Shown piece by piece: positions 19,531 to 29,311 of a DNA stretch of 64,000 nucleotides (position 1 is the first letter of the stretch; each line of letters starts with the position of its first letter). The position numbers were made by a program, and so were the translations under genes. Under the pieces are notes generated by a model. It did no database searches and was not told where the DNA came from. It was given only the letters and a program-made list of their open reading frames with translations. The stretch comes from SURF-28 sp034521465 (GTDB lineage Bacteria > Bacteroidota > Ignavibacteria > Ignavibacteriales > Melioribacteraceae), in contig JAXHMN010000019.1 in NCBI GenBank assembly GCA_034521465.1, positions 1 to 64,000 on the forward strand, written 5' to 3'.

Positions 19531-20964
19531 TTAAACAATCAACTTCTCCATAAACTCTTTTGCAGAATACTTCTCCGCGTTAAAGATCATTTCTTTTATT
19601 TCTTTCTGCCTTTCCTTACTTAATAAATCGGCTGCAAGACCTTCAAATTTATCGTCAAGATCTTTTTCTGTCATCGGTTCGCGAGGATCACCTTTAGGGA
19701 ATTCCATATATTCTTCAAACTCACTTCCGTCTTTTGTTTTTACAACAACTTTAGAGGGCTGCTTAGCAGGGAACATCTTTTCAAATTCGATTGACGGTTC
19801 ACCTTTAATTTTATCGATGACTTCATAAATTCTAGGATCATTCAATTTCTCTTCATCAAAAGAATGACGTGTGATTTTTTTATCAACTATTGCGGCAGCA
19901 AGACAGTAGGGAAGTGAATGATCCGCAGTTTCTCTCGATTCAGGTCTGTACTTTGCCGGATCAAAAAGAATATCGTATGCTTGTGCGAAGCAAGTCACTC
20001 TTATTTCTTCGATATCGGAGTAATCTAAATTATTTTTCGTCATCGCATTCAACGCACATGAGATGTGTGTATGCGTTAATGCTTCGGTTGGGAATGCTTT
20101 CATACCGCATTCAAGAATTTTATAATTCTTGCCAAGATCTTTTATTAATGCATCAACATCCCAAGACCATTCGGAAACACCATCACGTCCTTTCATTTCG
20201 GTCGGATTAACTTTTTCTTCCTTTGCATTCCAACCAATGAATGCATCCATAAAACCTTCCTTACCTTCAAAGACTTTCTCGGTACCGTTGTAACCACGTT
20301 GAGCCATTAAAGCTGCAAACACACCGGATTGAACTGCCATCGGGTCAACCGTGTTTTTCATCATAGTTAATTTACCGGCAGTTGGACAGCCGATTGTATG
20401 ATTGTGTGAACCGTTTATTCCGATTGCGTTCACCATTTGATCAACTGTTAATCCTAAAACTTTTCCGGCAACAATTGGGGAAACGAATTGAGTTAGAGTT
20501 GCGTGATGCCATTTACGTTCGCGAACTCCCGGCTTTGCAAACAAACACATTCTTTGTTCAAACTCGTAGGCAAGTACGATTGCTGTAATTGCATCTTGCA
20601 TTGATGCATCAACTAACTCTGCCGTAACTAAAGCAGCGGGAATTAAATCAGAAGGATGCGACGGATCATCCTTCCAATAAATATCGTTAAAATCGAGTGC
20701 ACGTATCATTAAAGAGTTTACAAGCGCTGCATTAACAGCGGGCATTTTATCACCAAAACCAATTAATGTTGCTTCTTCCTTTCCGCCCATTTCTAAATAA
20801 ATGTCGCGTAAAATATTTACATCTTTTGTAGTGTAGCCGCCATATGCGCAACCGATTGAATCATACAAATATCTTTTTACTTCATAGATAACTTCTTTTG
20901 GTAGATCTTCATACTTAAGATTAACCGCAAATTCTGAAATTGTTCGTGCAATAGATTTTTCCAT
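19531..20964 (-). CDS. MmgE/PrpD-family dehydratase
   Basis: 477 residues, uninterrupted. MmgE/PrpD proteins act on tricarboxylates: 2-methylcitrate dehydratase, with citrate dehydratase side activity, or cis-aconitate decarboxylase. The helical lid domain begins IARTISEFAVNLKYEDLP and the family sequence RYLYDSIGCAYGG is present. Further blocks are NSLMIRALDFNDIYW, GINGSHNHTIGCPTAGKL and LKYSDIEEIRV-like DYSDIEEIRVTCF. Here it sits among citrate lyase, a Lys4-like hydratase and an isocitrate-dehydrogenase-type enzyme, which favours a citrate/aconitate dehydration role over propionate catabolism (inference; no prpB/prpC is seen). Confidence 0.85.
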   Translation of the reverse strand: MEKSIARTISEFAVNLKYEDLPKEVIYEVKRYLYDSIGCAYGGYTTKDVNILRDIYLEMGGKEEATLIGFGDKMPAVNAALVNSLMIRALDFNDIYWKDDPSHPSDLIPAALVTAELVDASMQDAITAIVLAYEFEQRMCLFAKPGVRERKWHHATLTQFVSPIVAGKVLGLTVDQMVNAIGINGSHNHTIGCPTAGKLTMMKNTVDPMAVQSGVFAALMAQRGYNGTEKVFEGKEGFMDAFIGWNAKEEKVNPTEMKGRDGVSEWSWDVDALIKDLGKNYKILECGMKAFPTEALTHTHISCALNAMTKNNLDYSDIEEIRVTCFAQAYDILFDPAKYRPESRETADHSLPYCLAAAIVDKKITRHSFDEEKLNDPRIYEVIDKIKGEPSIEFEKMFPAKQPSKVVVKTKDGSEFEEYMEFPKGDPREPMTEKDLDDKFEGLAADLLSKERQKEIKEMIFNAEKYSAKEFMEKLIV

Positions 20965-20983
20965 ACATCCCTCATTATTCGTA

Positions 20984-21427
20984 TTACTTTTTATGAAAAT
21001 AAGTTTTATAGAGATCCATTATCTTCTCCTTGAATTCAAACGGATCGTGTTCTTCGTTACCGATAATAAATTTGTATTCTTTTGTGCCTTTTTTGTAATG
21101 CTCAACATCGTTTACCCTTGGTTTTTTCGTATAGTCGGGTTCGCTTTGAGCTTTTGGATCGTCAATCACAATTTTGTAAGTCTTCTTAGCCGAGATAATA
21201 TCTTTGCATAATTTAATACACTTTTCATTCGATGCTTTTGAAACAAGCCGTTTTCCTTGCTGTGTAGAATGCATTGGTGCATTTTTGATCCAAGCTTGTA
21301 AGTGGTATGCTGTTGAGACAAAATTAAAAACATTGTCTCCGTTCACGCGAATATCTAATTGCTCATAATCGCGGATAAGTTTTTCGAATATGTTGCGAGG
21401 AGTAGAAAATTCATGTGTTATTTTCAT
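20984..21427 (-). CDS. Conserved-looking hypothetical protein
   Basis: 147 residues with no signal peptide or membrane segment, rich in lysine and tyrosine. Visible sections are FEKLIRDYEQLDIRV at the N-terminus, STAYHLQAWIKN at about residue 40, and a C-terminal charged region ending KEKIMDLYKTYFHKK. I do not recognise the family. It lies between the PrpD-like and Lys4-like genes with short gaps (19 and 40 bp) on the same strand, so it is likely part of that operon. No function is inferred. Confidence 0.6.
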   Translation of the reverse strand: MKITHEFSTPRNIFEKLIRDYEQLDIRVNGDNVFNFVSTAYHLQAWIKNAPMHSTQQGKRLVSKASNEKCIKLCKDIISAKKTYKIVIDDPKAQSEPDYTKKPRVNDVEHYKKGTKEYKFIIGNEEHDPFEFKEKIMDLYKTYFHKK

Positions 21428-21467
21428 TGCCTACCTCGGTTTATTTATTAAATGAGATCGATGAAGC

Positions 21468-23449
21468 TCAATTACTCAAATTTTGTTTGACCCAGTTCTC
21501 TAATCCACCAACTACTATTAATTCTTGTGCAGCGATGCCAACCGGACTAATTTCGAAAACTTTTCCGTCGGTTTTTAATTCTGATTTTTTGAAATTTATT
21601 TCAGCTGTTAACTCGGTATATACAGTTAATTTTTCCGTTCCGTATTTCTCTTTTAAGTGATCACTTAAACCGGGAGATTCAATAACTAAAATACCGTTAT
21701 TAAGTGCATTGCGTTTATAAGTCTGACTTGCCGAACCGACAATAACACATTGAATCCCTCTGTGCTTCAGTGCGGTTGCTGCTTGTTCGCGTGAACTGCC
21801 GGAGCCAAAATTATAACCACCCACTAAATATATCACCTTCATTAACTTTCTTCGCAAAGTCGGGATCATAATTTTCCATGACCACTTTAGCCTGATCTTC
21901 AGGTTTAAAATCATCTTGATAAGTGTATTTCCCGGGATAGATTCCATCTGTATTAAGATTATTTTGATGACAGTAAACTAAGCGCCCGGTCATAGTTTTA
22001 GGAAATCCATCTAAAATATTTACTGAGGATTTTCCCGATTTTATTTTTGTATTGCTTCTTATTTCAGCCCGGATTGTATCTTCACCATTTGCAAAGCCAT
22101 AATCGATATAGCCGGAAATTGCGGATTGAGCGACAACACCGGGTGAAGCAAGATATGCTTTTGCATTAGGTGAACCCATTCGTCCTTTGAAATTTCTGTT
22201 TGTTGCGGAAATGCCGACTTCACCGTCTTCGAGTAAACCGGCACCAAGTCCAATGCACGGACCGCAGCCGGGCGGCAGTGGTTTTGCACCGGCTTCAAGT
22301 AAGTTTTGCCAATATCCTTTATGTTCTGCTTGCTTCTGCACTTCACTTGAAGCCGCTGCTATGTAAAACTCAACACCTTTTGCAACTTTTTTGCCTTCCA
22401 CAAGTTTCGCTGCTTGTTCTATATCCTCGAGTCTGCTGTTTACGCATGAAACCAAATATGCTTTATTTATTTTCAATTTTTCTTCTTTCAATTCTGTAAC
22501 CGACTTCATCACTTTCACCGAGTTCGGGCCGGAGACATACGGTCTAATTGAAAATAAACTTAATGTAATTTCTTTCGAGTAGTATGCATCGGGATCTGCT
22601 TTAAGTGCTTTTATATTTTTTTCAAGAGCATCGATACTTTCTTTATTCAATCTTGGATGTTTGCCATTTCCGTCGCTATCGGAAGGAACACCTTCGAGTC
22701 CGCGACGTGAAATAAAGCCTACTCGTTTACGCAGCCAATAAATTGCAGATTTATCGATAGGGAAAACTCCGCCGAGTGCGCCCCATTCGGTTGTCATATT
22801 TGCGATGGTTAATCTTTGTTCTATACTTAAGTTTTTTACACCGGAGCCGGTGAATTCAATTATCGTATTCAATACTTCATCTTGATTAAAATATCCACTT
22901 AATGCAATTATCACATCTTTGCCGGTTACACCGGGTGAGAGTTCACCTTTCAATTCAACTTTTACAACGGGGGGAATTTGCCACCAAGTTCTGCCGGTTG
23001 CCCAAATTGCTGCTGCATCGGTCCTAACAATCGGAGTCCCCAAGCATCCAATTCCGCCGTACATATTTGAGTGGCTGTCGGATGCAACACACAAAGTACC
23101 GGGAAATGCATAACCTTCCTCGATCATAATTTGGTGACCGATACCTCTGCCGGCAGGATAAAAGTCACAGCCCATTGCTCTGGAAAACTCTTCGATCTTT
23201 CTAGTACTTTTCTAAATTCTTTTCTGATGTGTTTTGAATGTCGTGGTCGAGAGTGTGAACAACTTGACGAGGATTTGCAAGTTTTGTTGCGCCAATACTT
23301 TTAAATTTTGGAATTACTGCGCCGGTATTATCGTGCGTCATTACATAAGCAGGTTTTATTGAAACGAAGTCTCCGCTTTTAACGAGTTCATTATTGTCTA
23401 AACCTACTGCATGTTTTTGAACAATCTTTTCGACTAAATTTTGGGGCAT
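21468..23449 (-). CDS. Homoaconitase (Lys4)-like aconitase-superfamily enzyme, two frameshifts
   Basis: A [4Fe-4S] hydro-lyase of about 655 residues whose sequence I recognise as close to fungal homoaconitase Lys4 rather than AcnA/AcnB. Blocks are EKIVQKHAVGL, MTHDNTGAVIPKF, YPAGRGIGHQIMIEEGYAFP, SDSHSNMYGGIGCLGTPIV, ATGRTWWQIPPV, the cluster ligands SCVNSR and CGPCIG, and the swivel loop GSGSSREQAATALKHRG. Frames break near 23207 (one extra T) and 21832 (T-run), each inside conserved text. Lys4 proteins hydrate cis-homoaconitate. In this setting the substrate could be cis-aconitate, supplied by the PrpD-like enzyme (inference). Second choice: ordinary aconitase function. Confidence 0.8.
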
Positions 23450-23468
23450 TGGTTTTCTCCTTAGCGCT

Positions 23469-23520
23469 CTTTGCGCCTCTGCGGTTTATATTTGAACCGC
23501 TAAGGCGCTGAGACGCAAAG
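23469..23520. repeat. Intergenic palindromic repeat, family A (copy 2)
   Basis: CTTTGCGCCTCTGCGGTT (23469-23486) faces AACCGCTAAGGCGC...GACGCAAAG (23495-23520), forming a long imperfect stem. It lies between the HD-like gene stop (23522) and the Lys4-like gene start. The same words recur at 18786 and 47900. Confidence 0.7.
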
Positions 23521-23521
23521 T

Positions 23522-24073
23522 TTATATTTTCAGACAAGTATCTCTCTTAAAAGGTTCGAAGGAGACAAAATCTGCATGATGAACTATTATTGATTCAATG
23601 GTACGCTTACCCAGATCTCCTTCTTTTGAATGATACGCAATTATATGTTGAATTTCACTCGGTAAATTGAATCTATCTGCGACAGCAACTCCACTGAACG
23701 GGTGTCGCAATAGTTTACCATCTTTGCTGGTTGTTAGTTTTCCATCGACTTTTTCATATTCCAGCAACTTACCAACATCAATTAAAATTGCACCGGATAT
23801 CAGATAATCCCAATTGATTTTTACATCTTTATCAAAGTTCTTTTCCATTATTTTTGCAATCTCAACTGAAAGCTGCACCGCGGTTCTTTTGTGATTCATA
23901 AAAGAAATATCACAGTCATCTATCAAAAGAGAGAAGGGGATTACTTCCAAATCTTCCGGTTCAAGCGGACTGTTTTCAATTGCATATTCCCAGCATTTAT
24001 AAATTTTTTCTTTGATGTCAGCATCTTTTATTAATTCAATTTCCGGCCAGATTTTTTTTATTTTTTCTCTCAT
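23522..24073 (-). CDS. HD-domain-like protein lacking the canonical HD histidine
   Basis: 183 residues resembling HD-type metal phosphohydrolases. A first-helix His occurs in NHKRTAVQLSVEIAKIM. The core helix reads ISGAILIDVGKLLEYE where the family has LLHDIGK, so the aspartate is kept but the metal-binding His is Ile. Later HPFSGVAVADRF, IIAYHSKEGD and IIVHHADFVSFEPF supply further histidines. It is located between the Lys4-like and dehydrogenase genes on the same strand. Role unknown; loss of one ligand could mean an inactive or regulatory protein. Confidence 0.65.
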   Translation of the reverse strand: MREKIKKIWPEIELIKDADIKEKIYKCWEYAIENSPLEPEDLEVIPFSLLIDDCDISFMNHKRTAVQLSVEIAKIMEKNFDKDVKINWDYLISGAILIDVGKLLEYEKVDGKLTTSKDGKLLRHPFSGVAVADRFNLPSEIQHIIAYHSKEGDLGKRTIESIIVHHADFVSFEPFKRDTCLKI

Positions 24074-24088
24074 AAATTCTCCATGATG

Positions 24089-24168
24089 GAACGCTGATTT
24101 TTATGATTGTTATGATTTACACAGATCAAAATCATAATTGATCATAATTATCATAATGATCTGCGTTC
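24089..24168. repeat. Intergenic palindromic repeat, family B (copy 2)
   Basis: Starts GAACGCTGATTTTTATGATT and ends ATCATAATGATCTGCGTTC. The inside is built of TATGATT, ACAGATCA and ATCATAA words, forming an imperfect palindrome of about 80 bp. Compare the copy at 17488-17556. Confidence 0.6.
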
Positions 24169-24171
24169 AAT

Positions 24172-25349
24172 TTATAGTTTAGAAATAATTTCATCTGTCA
24201 TCTGTTGTGTTGTTGCGGCTCCCTGTTCAATTGCTTTTGCACTGCCTCTAAGTTTCATCATATCGTATGTTCTGACTTTTCCTTCCTCAATGACTGTTTC
24301 AATTGCTTTTCTAATTTTGTCTGCTTTATCTTTTTCTCCGATGTGATCGAGCATCATGCATGCGCTTAATATCATTGCAATTGGATTTACAATTGAAGGA
24401 TCAAGTTTTTCGTATTTGGGAGCAGATCCGTGAGTCGGTTCGAATACTGCTACCTCGTCACCGATGTTTGCGGAGCACGCAAATCCGAGTCCGCCAACAA
24501 GCCCGGCAAAACCATCGCTGATAATATCACCAAACATGTTTTCTGCGACTAAAACGCCATAATCTTCCGGATTTTTGGTAAGCCACATCATTTGTGCATC
24601 GATGTTTGTATCCCACAATTGAATTTCGGGATAGTCTTTTTGAATTTGGCGAGCAATTTTAAGGTACATGCCGGAAGTTTCCCGGAGCACGTTTGGTTTT
24701 TCACAAACCGTTACGCTTTTATAACCATATTTCTTCGCATATTCAAAAGCTGCTTTGAAGATTCTTTCTGTTGCGCCGCGCGAAACAATTCGTGTTGAAA
24801 TTGCCATATCTTCACTTTTTACATGAGCAAATTTCTTCATTTTAGGATGAGTTTCTAACGCATCACGTACTTCTTTAGGTGGGTTTGTCCATTCAATTCC
24901 GCCGTACATTCCTTCGGTATTTTGTCGGAATACAACAGTATCAACCGGGGTTCTTCAAATCCACCACTGGCATCTTTTCTAATAAAATTTAACGGATTTC
25001 CTTTAAATGCTTTGCACGGACTGATGCAAATATCGAGGTTAAAATGCTGACGTAATCCGACGATGGGTGAGTAGTAAATATAACCTTTATCTTTCAGATC
25101 AGGAGATATCTCTTCAAGAGCATCAACATTTGGTTTACTTGTTATTGCACCAAACAACCCGATTTTATGTTCTTCCAATAATTCGATTGTTCTTTCAGGC
25201 AATGCATTTCCTTCTTTACACCAAAATTCCCAGCCGATATCACCATGTACATAATTTGCTTCAAAACCGGCGGCTTCCATCACTCTGATTGCCTCCGGTA
25301 AAACTGTTTTTCCGATTCCGTCACCGGGGAGAGAAACGATTGTACGCAT
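24172..25349 (-). CDS. Isocitrate/homoisocitrate/isopropylmalate dehydrogenase family, one frameshift
   Basis: A beta-decarboxylating dehydrogenase of about 391 residues. Motifs are the N-terminal VSLPGDGIGKTVLPEA, FGAITSKP, NLDICISPCKAFKG, FRQNTEGMYGGIEW, TVCEKPNVLRETSGMY, the Mg-binding NMFGDIISDGFAGLVGGLG and the cofactor loop FEPTHGSAPKY. The frame changes near 24950 between EEPRL and VVFRQNTEG. The cofactor loop, with no Arg/Lys-Tyr NADP signature that I can see, is compatible with NAD (inference). Adjacency to the Lys4-like hydratase allows isocitrate or homoisocitrate as substrate. A second, unrelated isocitrate dehydrogenase is at 61617. Confidence 0.82.
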
Positions 25350-25457
25350 ATTTTTCCTCGAGATTTAATTTAGAAAATTTTACATAGGAAAATTAGATAG
25401 AGTTATCGATTTTAGCAAGAAAATGTTACACTATCTGTAACAAATCGTACGAATTTT

Positions 25458-27420
25458 TTACAATTTTATGTCTAGTTGAAGAGTAAATCGGTTATCGATA
25501 TTGCCGGGAATTTCGTTCATTCCGCTGCTGAGGGAAGTTTCGTCAGGTTTGTATAATTCCGAATATTTGGCTGAAATTTTGAAGTAGTTAAGGAAATTGT
25601 ATTCCGCGATAAAATACCAGCGCATTCCTTTGCCGAACAAAGCCGGATTGAAGAGGACACCTCGCACATCATTTTCGAATTGGTAAATTCGTGAGTCAAA
25701 AGATTCAGTTTCAAAAACTACCACTCTTCCGTAAAACCGTAAAGCTTCATTCGGATCATATCGGAAATCTTGAAGCAGTAAATATCCTTCTTCGTGATGC
25801 CCGGTAATTGTTTGATCGAAAAAAACATATTCGATACGGGAGCGTAAACGGATTTCACGGGTCACATAATAATCATAATTTATTCTTACGTTGGTTTTAA
25901 TTTCGTTCAAACTGATCCGGCTTCCGTCAACATCTTCCGAGACTTCTTTATTTTCTCTCTTTAGTCTTATATTGAGCATTGTTCTGGTATATGGTCTTAC
26001 TTGGTAATCGAGGAGGAATTCATCGCCGTCAGAAGGAAATATTGAGTTAAAACTTTCGTGTGGAAATCTGAATTGATCGTAATAAAAATTGACAATACCA
26101 AAATCACTGCGCCATCTTATACCACTGTAAATACCAAATTCATTTGAGGTAGTTGAAGATTCTCCGAATCCTGTTCCGCGAAACGTATAAAAATTACGCG
26201 GATAACTTCTAAGCGCAGTTACGAAAGATAAGTCTCTGATTCAATAACCAAGTTAAGCTGTGGATATTCGCTACCGAGACTTCGTTATAAGCAACCTCGC
26301 CGCTGATTCTAACGTTCCCGTAAAACCAAGAATAAGATGTTGAATAGAAGTTAAAGTTATCTCCCGAAGGATCGAAGAGATCACGTTTCTCTAACGGGTG
26401 GTCGTATCGAATGTTTTGAAACGCAACTCCGAGATCAAAACCATTGAACAATTCAGCGGATATTATTCCACCAATTGTTTGTTCGTTCACATTATTCTTT
26501 CGATCTAGCTCAGTGTCTGTTCTGTGCAATCCGGAAATCGGGAGTGAAGTTATTAAACCGTTTGAAGTATCAACGTTTCCGTCAATGTTATGGTTAGAAT
26601 AGTGGGCAGTTAGATGAATTTTCCCGAAATTCACTTTAGCCGCACCGCCTCTAAAAAATTGATTTTCATCAGTACTTGTGTAATCTCTAATCGTGCGAGC
26701 AGATCGCGAAATTGCGCGCACAGCTTCCGCACCTTTACCGAATGAATATGGTCCCCAGTAAATTAATCCTTGTCCAAATTCAACAAGGTAATCACCGAGT
26801 GTTAATTTGTCTATGAAAGAATATTCATTTAATGAAAGCGAGAAGGAAGTAAAATCGTTGAACTCTTTTTCACCGCTGTCCTTTTCGGCTAAAATTGCAG
26901 CATTTAGATTTGTTGATCTAAATTTTAAACGCTGGTAACTTTTATATTCTTCACCGAGATATCGTCCTTCTTTAAAACCTCTCCGCTGCTGTAAGTCTTG
27001 CACATATCTCGATCTAACTTCGAGTGAAAACTGAGAAAGATCAATAAACGTTTCCGGTTCATAGGTATCGATGGTGGTAAAGAGCTGCAAAGCTTCGGCG
27101 ATGTTTCTGTCAATTCCTTCAATTAATTTTAACTCATTGGTTGAATAAAAATCGCCGTGTTTTTCACGTTGTTCAATTATCAGCCGCGCAGTACCCAAAT
27201 CTAAAATGGGAATAGATAACAGTGTGTTTAGATCTGCGCTGTTTATATTAATAGGATTATCTTGAAGCTCTTCGAGCTGATCGTATAAATAATCTTCCTC
27301 TAAATCTATTGAAGCATCCTCGAGTATATCTTGGATCAGTTTGTCGGTGGTTAAAGTTGTATCAACTTGCGCAAGTAAAATTGAACCGCACAGAAAAAAT
27401 ATTAAGAATGAAATTTTCAT
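25458..27420 (-). CDS. Helix-hairpin-helix outer-membrane protein, one frameshift
   Basis: About 650 residues with a signal peptide ending near ILLAQVD. Residues about 55-115 carry two ComEA-like helix-hairpin-helix motifs (NINSADLNTLLSIPILDLG and NELKLIEGIDRNIAEALQLF). The rest is an alternating aromatic, beta-barrel-like region (LSLNEYSFIDKLTLGDYLV, DYLVEFGQGLIYWGPYSFGK) ending FTLQLDIKL. The frame breaks near 26225 and resumes as RSYPRNFYTF. Such HhH plus barrel proteins are common in Ignavibacteria/Bacteroidota but their role is unsettled. It starts 3 bp after the preceding OMP gene stop, forming a two-gene operon. Confidence 0.75.
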
Positions 27421-27423
27421 TAA

Positions 27424-28285
27424 TTAGAGAAAAGATAATTTTTGATCTTTTGATTTCGTAGAAGCGTAGGGATCAAAGTCGATAATTATACCGGCTTGGT
27501 GAGTTAGACCCAAATCCGTATGAGTGAAAAATGCATAATCAAGATTCAGAAAATGAGTAATGTATTCCAATGCCGATTGAATAGGAGCTTGGTTCACTCA
27601 TAAACCCGGTACGCATAGATACATATTCTATTAAACGATATTCAACGCCAAATCTAAAAGAGGGATCAAAGTCTAGTTCTTTTTCAACTGCTCCGTTAAA
27701 AGTTATATCGTTATTAAAATCATAACTTAGACCGGTGGCCATAATAAAAGGTATTTGGTCAGCTTCATCGCCATAAGTTGATCTTGTTAAATTATGGAGT
27801 CGTACACCGATTCTAAAATTTTCTTGGAAATAATAAAGTCCGCCAAGATTAAGTACATAAGAATCATCATTGCCGTATCTTTCAATAGCTAAATTTTGAT
27901 ACAATAGAGTTGCGCCCAAGAAAAAATTACTATCGAATCTTCTGGAAAACGAAAGTGCAATTTTATTTTCTTTGTATAATTCAAAACCATATTGCATGTA
28001 ACCAACGGAAATATTACCAAAAGCAAAAGGTTCCGTATAGGATGCATAAGCATTTGCAAGTTCTTGAACACCAAAAGGTGATGGTGAATAATAAACCCCG
28101 AACTCACGCCAACTAATTTGTGCTAAACCGGAAGGATTATTAAAAAGTGCAAAAACATCGTTTGATTGTGCAATATCGGATTGCGAGAGCGCAATTTGTC
28201 TTGCGCCGGGTGAAACTTGCGCATGACTAATGGAGTATAAAGCCAAGAGTAACGTTACAAATAAGACTGAATTCCTTATATTCAT
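27424..28285 (-). CDS. PorV/UPF0164-like outer-membrane protein, one frameshift
   Basis: About 286 residues: signal peptide (…SISHAQVSPGAR), then the family pattern NPSGLAQISWREFGVYYSP and repeated beta strands (FGNISVGYMQYGFELY, SMRTGFMSEPSSYSIGIGI). The open frame ends at 27539. A one-base change near 27546 continues LNLDYAFFTHTDLGLTHQAG, a typical ending for this group, and stops at 27424. It likely sits in the outer membrane, possibly as a T9SS-related or FadL-like barrel. It is co-transcribed with the HhH protein. Confidence 0.75.
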
Positions 28286-28365
28286 AACAAGAATTTAGAA
28301 GATTGTTAATAATTTTCCAAATTTATAACTTTGATATTAGACTATAAAATACACACGGGACTAAA

Positions 28366-29241
28366 ATGAAAAAATTAATATTAATTCTTTTACTGATACC
28401 GGTTATAGTAATTAGTCAAGAACTTAACGCAAAAGTTTCGGTTAACTTCGAGCAGTTATCAACATCTGCTAAAGATAAACTAGTTGATTTTGAGTATGCT
28501 GTTGAAGGATACTTAAATCAAACTCGGTTCACTAATCTTGATTGGGAAGGTGAACCGATACCGTGTTCGTTCAGTATATTTTTTATTTCAAGCAACGGAG
28601 AAACTCAATATTCCGCACAAGTTGTAGTAACAAGTCAAAGACCAATTTATCAATCGACTCGACGTTCTCTTATGTTATCACTCATGGATAAAGAATGGAC
28701 TTTCGAATATGAAACAGGTCAAACACTTCGTTATAATGCACTTAATTTTGATCCGTTAACAAGTTTATTGGATTTTTACGCACATTTGATAATCGGTTAT
28801 GATATGGATTCATACAACCCACTCGGTGGTAGTCCGTTTTTTGATGTAGCATACGATATTACACTACTCGGTGCGAACAGTAAGTTTAGCAAAGGTTGGG
28901 CTTTTGAGAATAGTTCTTACAATAAAAGAAAGCTGCTTGGTGAAATACAAGATGGAAATTACAGGCAATTTCGAAGAGACTTTTTTGATTATCATTATAA
29001 CGGTTTGGATATTTATAACGACGATAAAAAAACTGCACAAAAAAATATTGCTAAGTTAGTAGATAATCTTTATAAAATAATAGATAAAGTTGCGAGAAAC
29101 AGTGCTATTCTAAGAATATTTTTTGATGCAAAAGCCGGTGAGCTGGTGGAATATTTAGAGGGATATAACGATCAAGTTTTCGCTAAATTAATGAAGATAA
29201 ATCCAGAGAATAATTCCAAATATGAAAAAGTACTTGAATAA
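28366..29241 (+). CDS. DUF4835 (PorD-like) protein
   Basis: 291 residues with a signal peptide (MKKLILILLLIPVIVISQE). It matches DUF4835, annotated as T9SS component PorD in Bacteroidota: VSVNFEQLSTSAKDKLVDFE at the mature N-terminus, NLDWEGEPIPCSFSIFFISS, SAQVVVTSQRPIYQST, FDPLTSLLDFYAHLIIGYD and GNYRQFRRDFFDYHYNGLD. It is probably periplasmic or envelope-associated and consistent with a functional type IX secretion system serving the T9SS cargo gene at 57155. It is transcribed divergently from the PorV-like gene. Confidence 0.82.
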   Translation: MKKLILILLLIPVIVISQELNAKVSVNFEQLSTSAKDKLVDFEYAVEGYLNQTRFTNLDWEGEPIPCSFSIFFISSNGETQYSAQVVVTSQRPIYQSTRRSLMLSLMDKEWTFEYETGQTLRYNALNFDPLTSLLDFYAHLIIGYDMDSYNPLGGSPFFDVAYDITLLGANSKFSKGWAFENSSYNKRKLLGEIQDGNYRQFRRDFFDYHYNGLDIYNDDKKTAQKNIAKLVDNLYKIIDKVARNSAILRIFFDAKAGELVEYLEGYNDQVFAKLMKINPENNSKYEKVLE

Positions 29242-29266
29242 AGAAAAATATTTATAAAAAATTAAT

Positions 29267-29311
29267 AAAAAAAGGAAATCATATTTAATTAACGTTTGGT
29301 TTCCTTTTTTT
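29267..29311. terminator. Terminator between convergent genes
   Basis: AAAAAAAGGAAATC (29267-29280) pairs with GGTTTCCTTTTTT (29298-29310), with T-runs on both sides, so it can serve both the DUF4835 gene and the convergent isomerase gene, whose stop lies in it. Confidence 0.75.

Noticed and set aside
19531..20964. Methylcitrate cycle gene prpD
   Set aside because: No prpB or prpC is nearby and the neighbours handle citrate/isocitrate-type acids, so I kept the neutral family name.
21468..25349. Complete alpha-aminoadipate lysine pathway
   Set aside because: Only a homoaconitase-like and a homoisocitrate-dehydrogenase-like gene are present; no homocitrate synthase, LysW/LysX or aminotransferase is seen, and the neighbours are citrate lyase genes.
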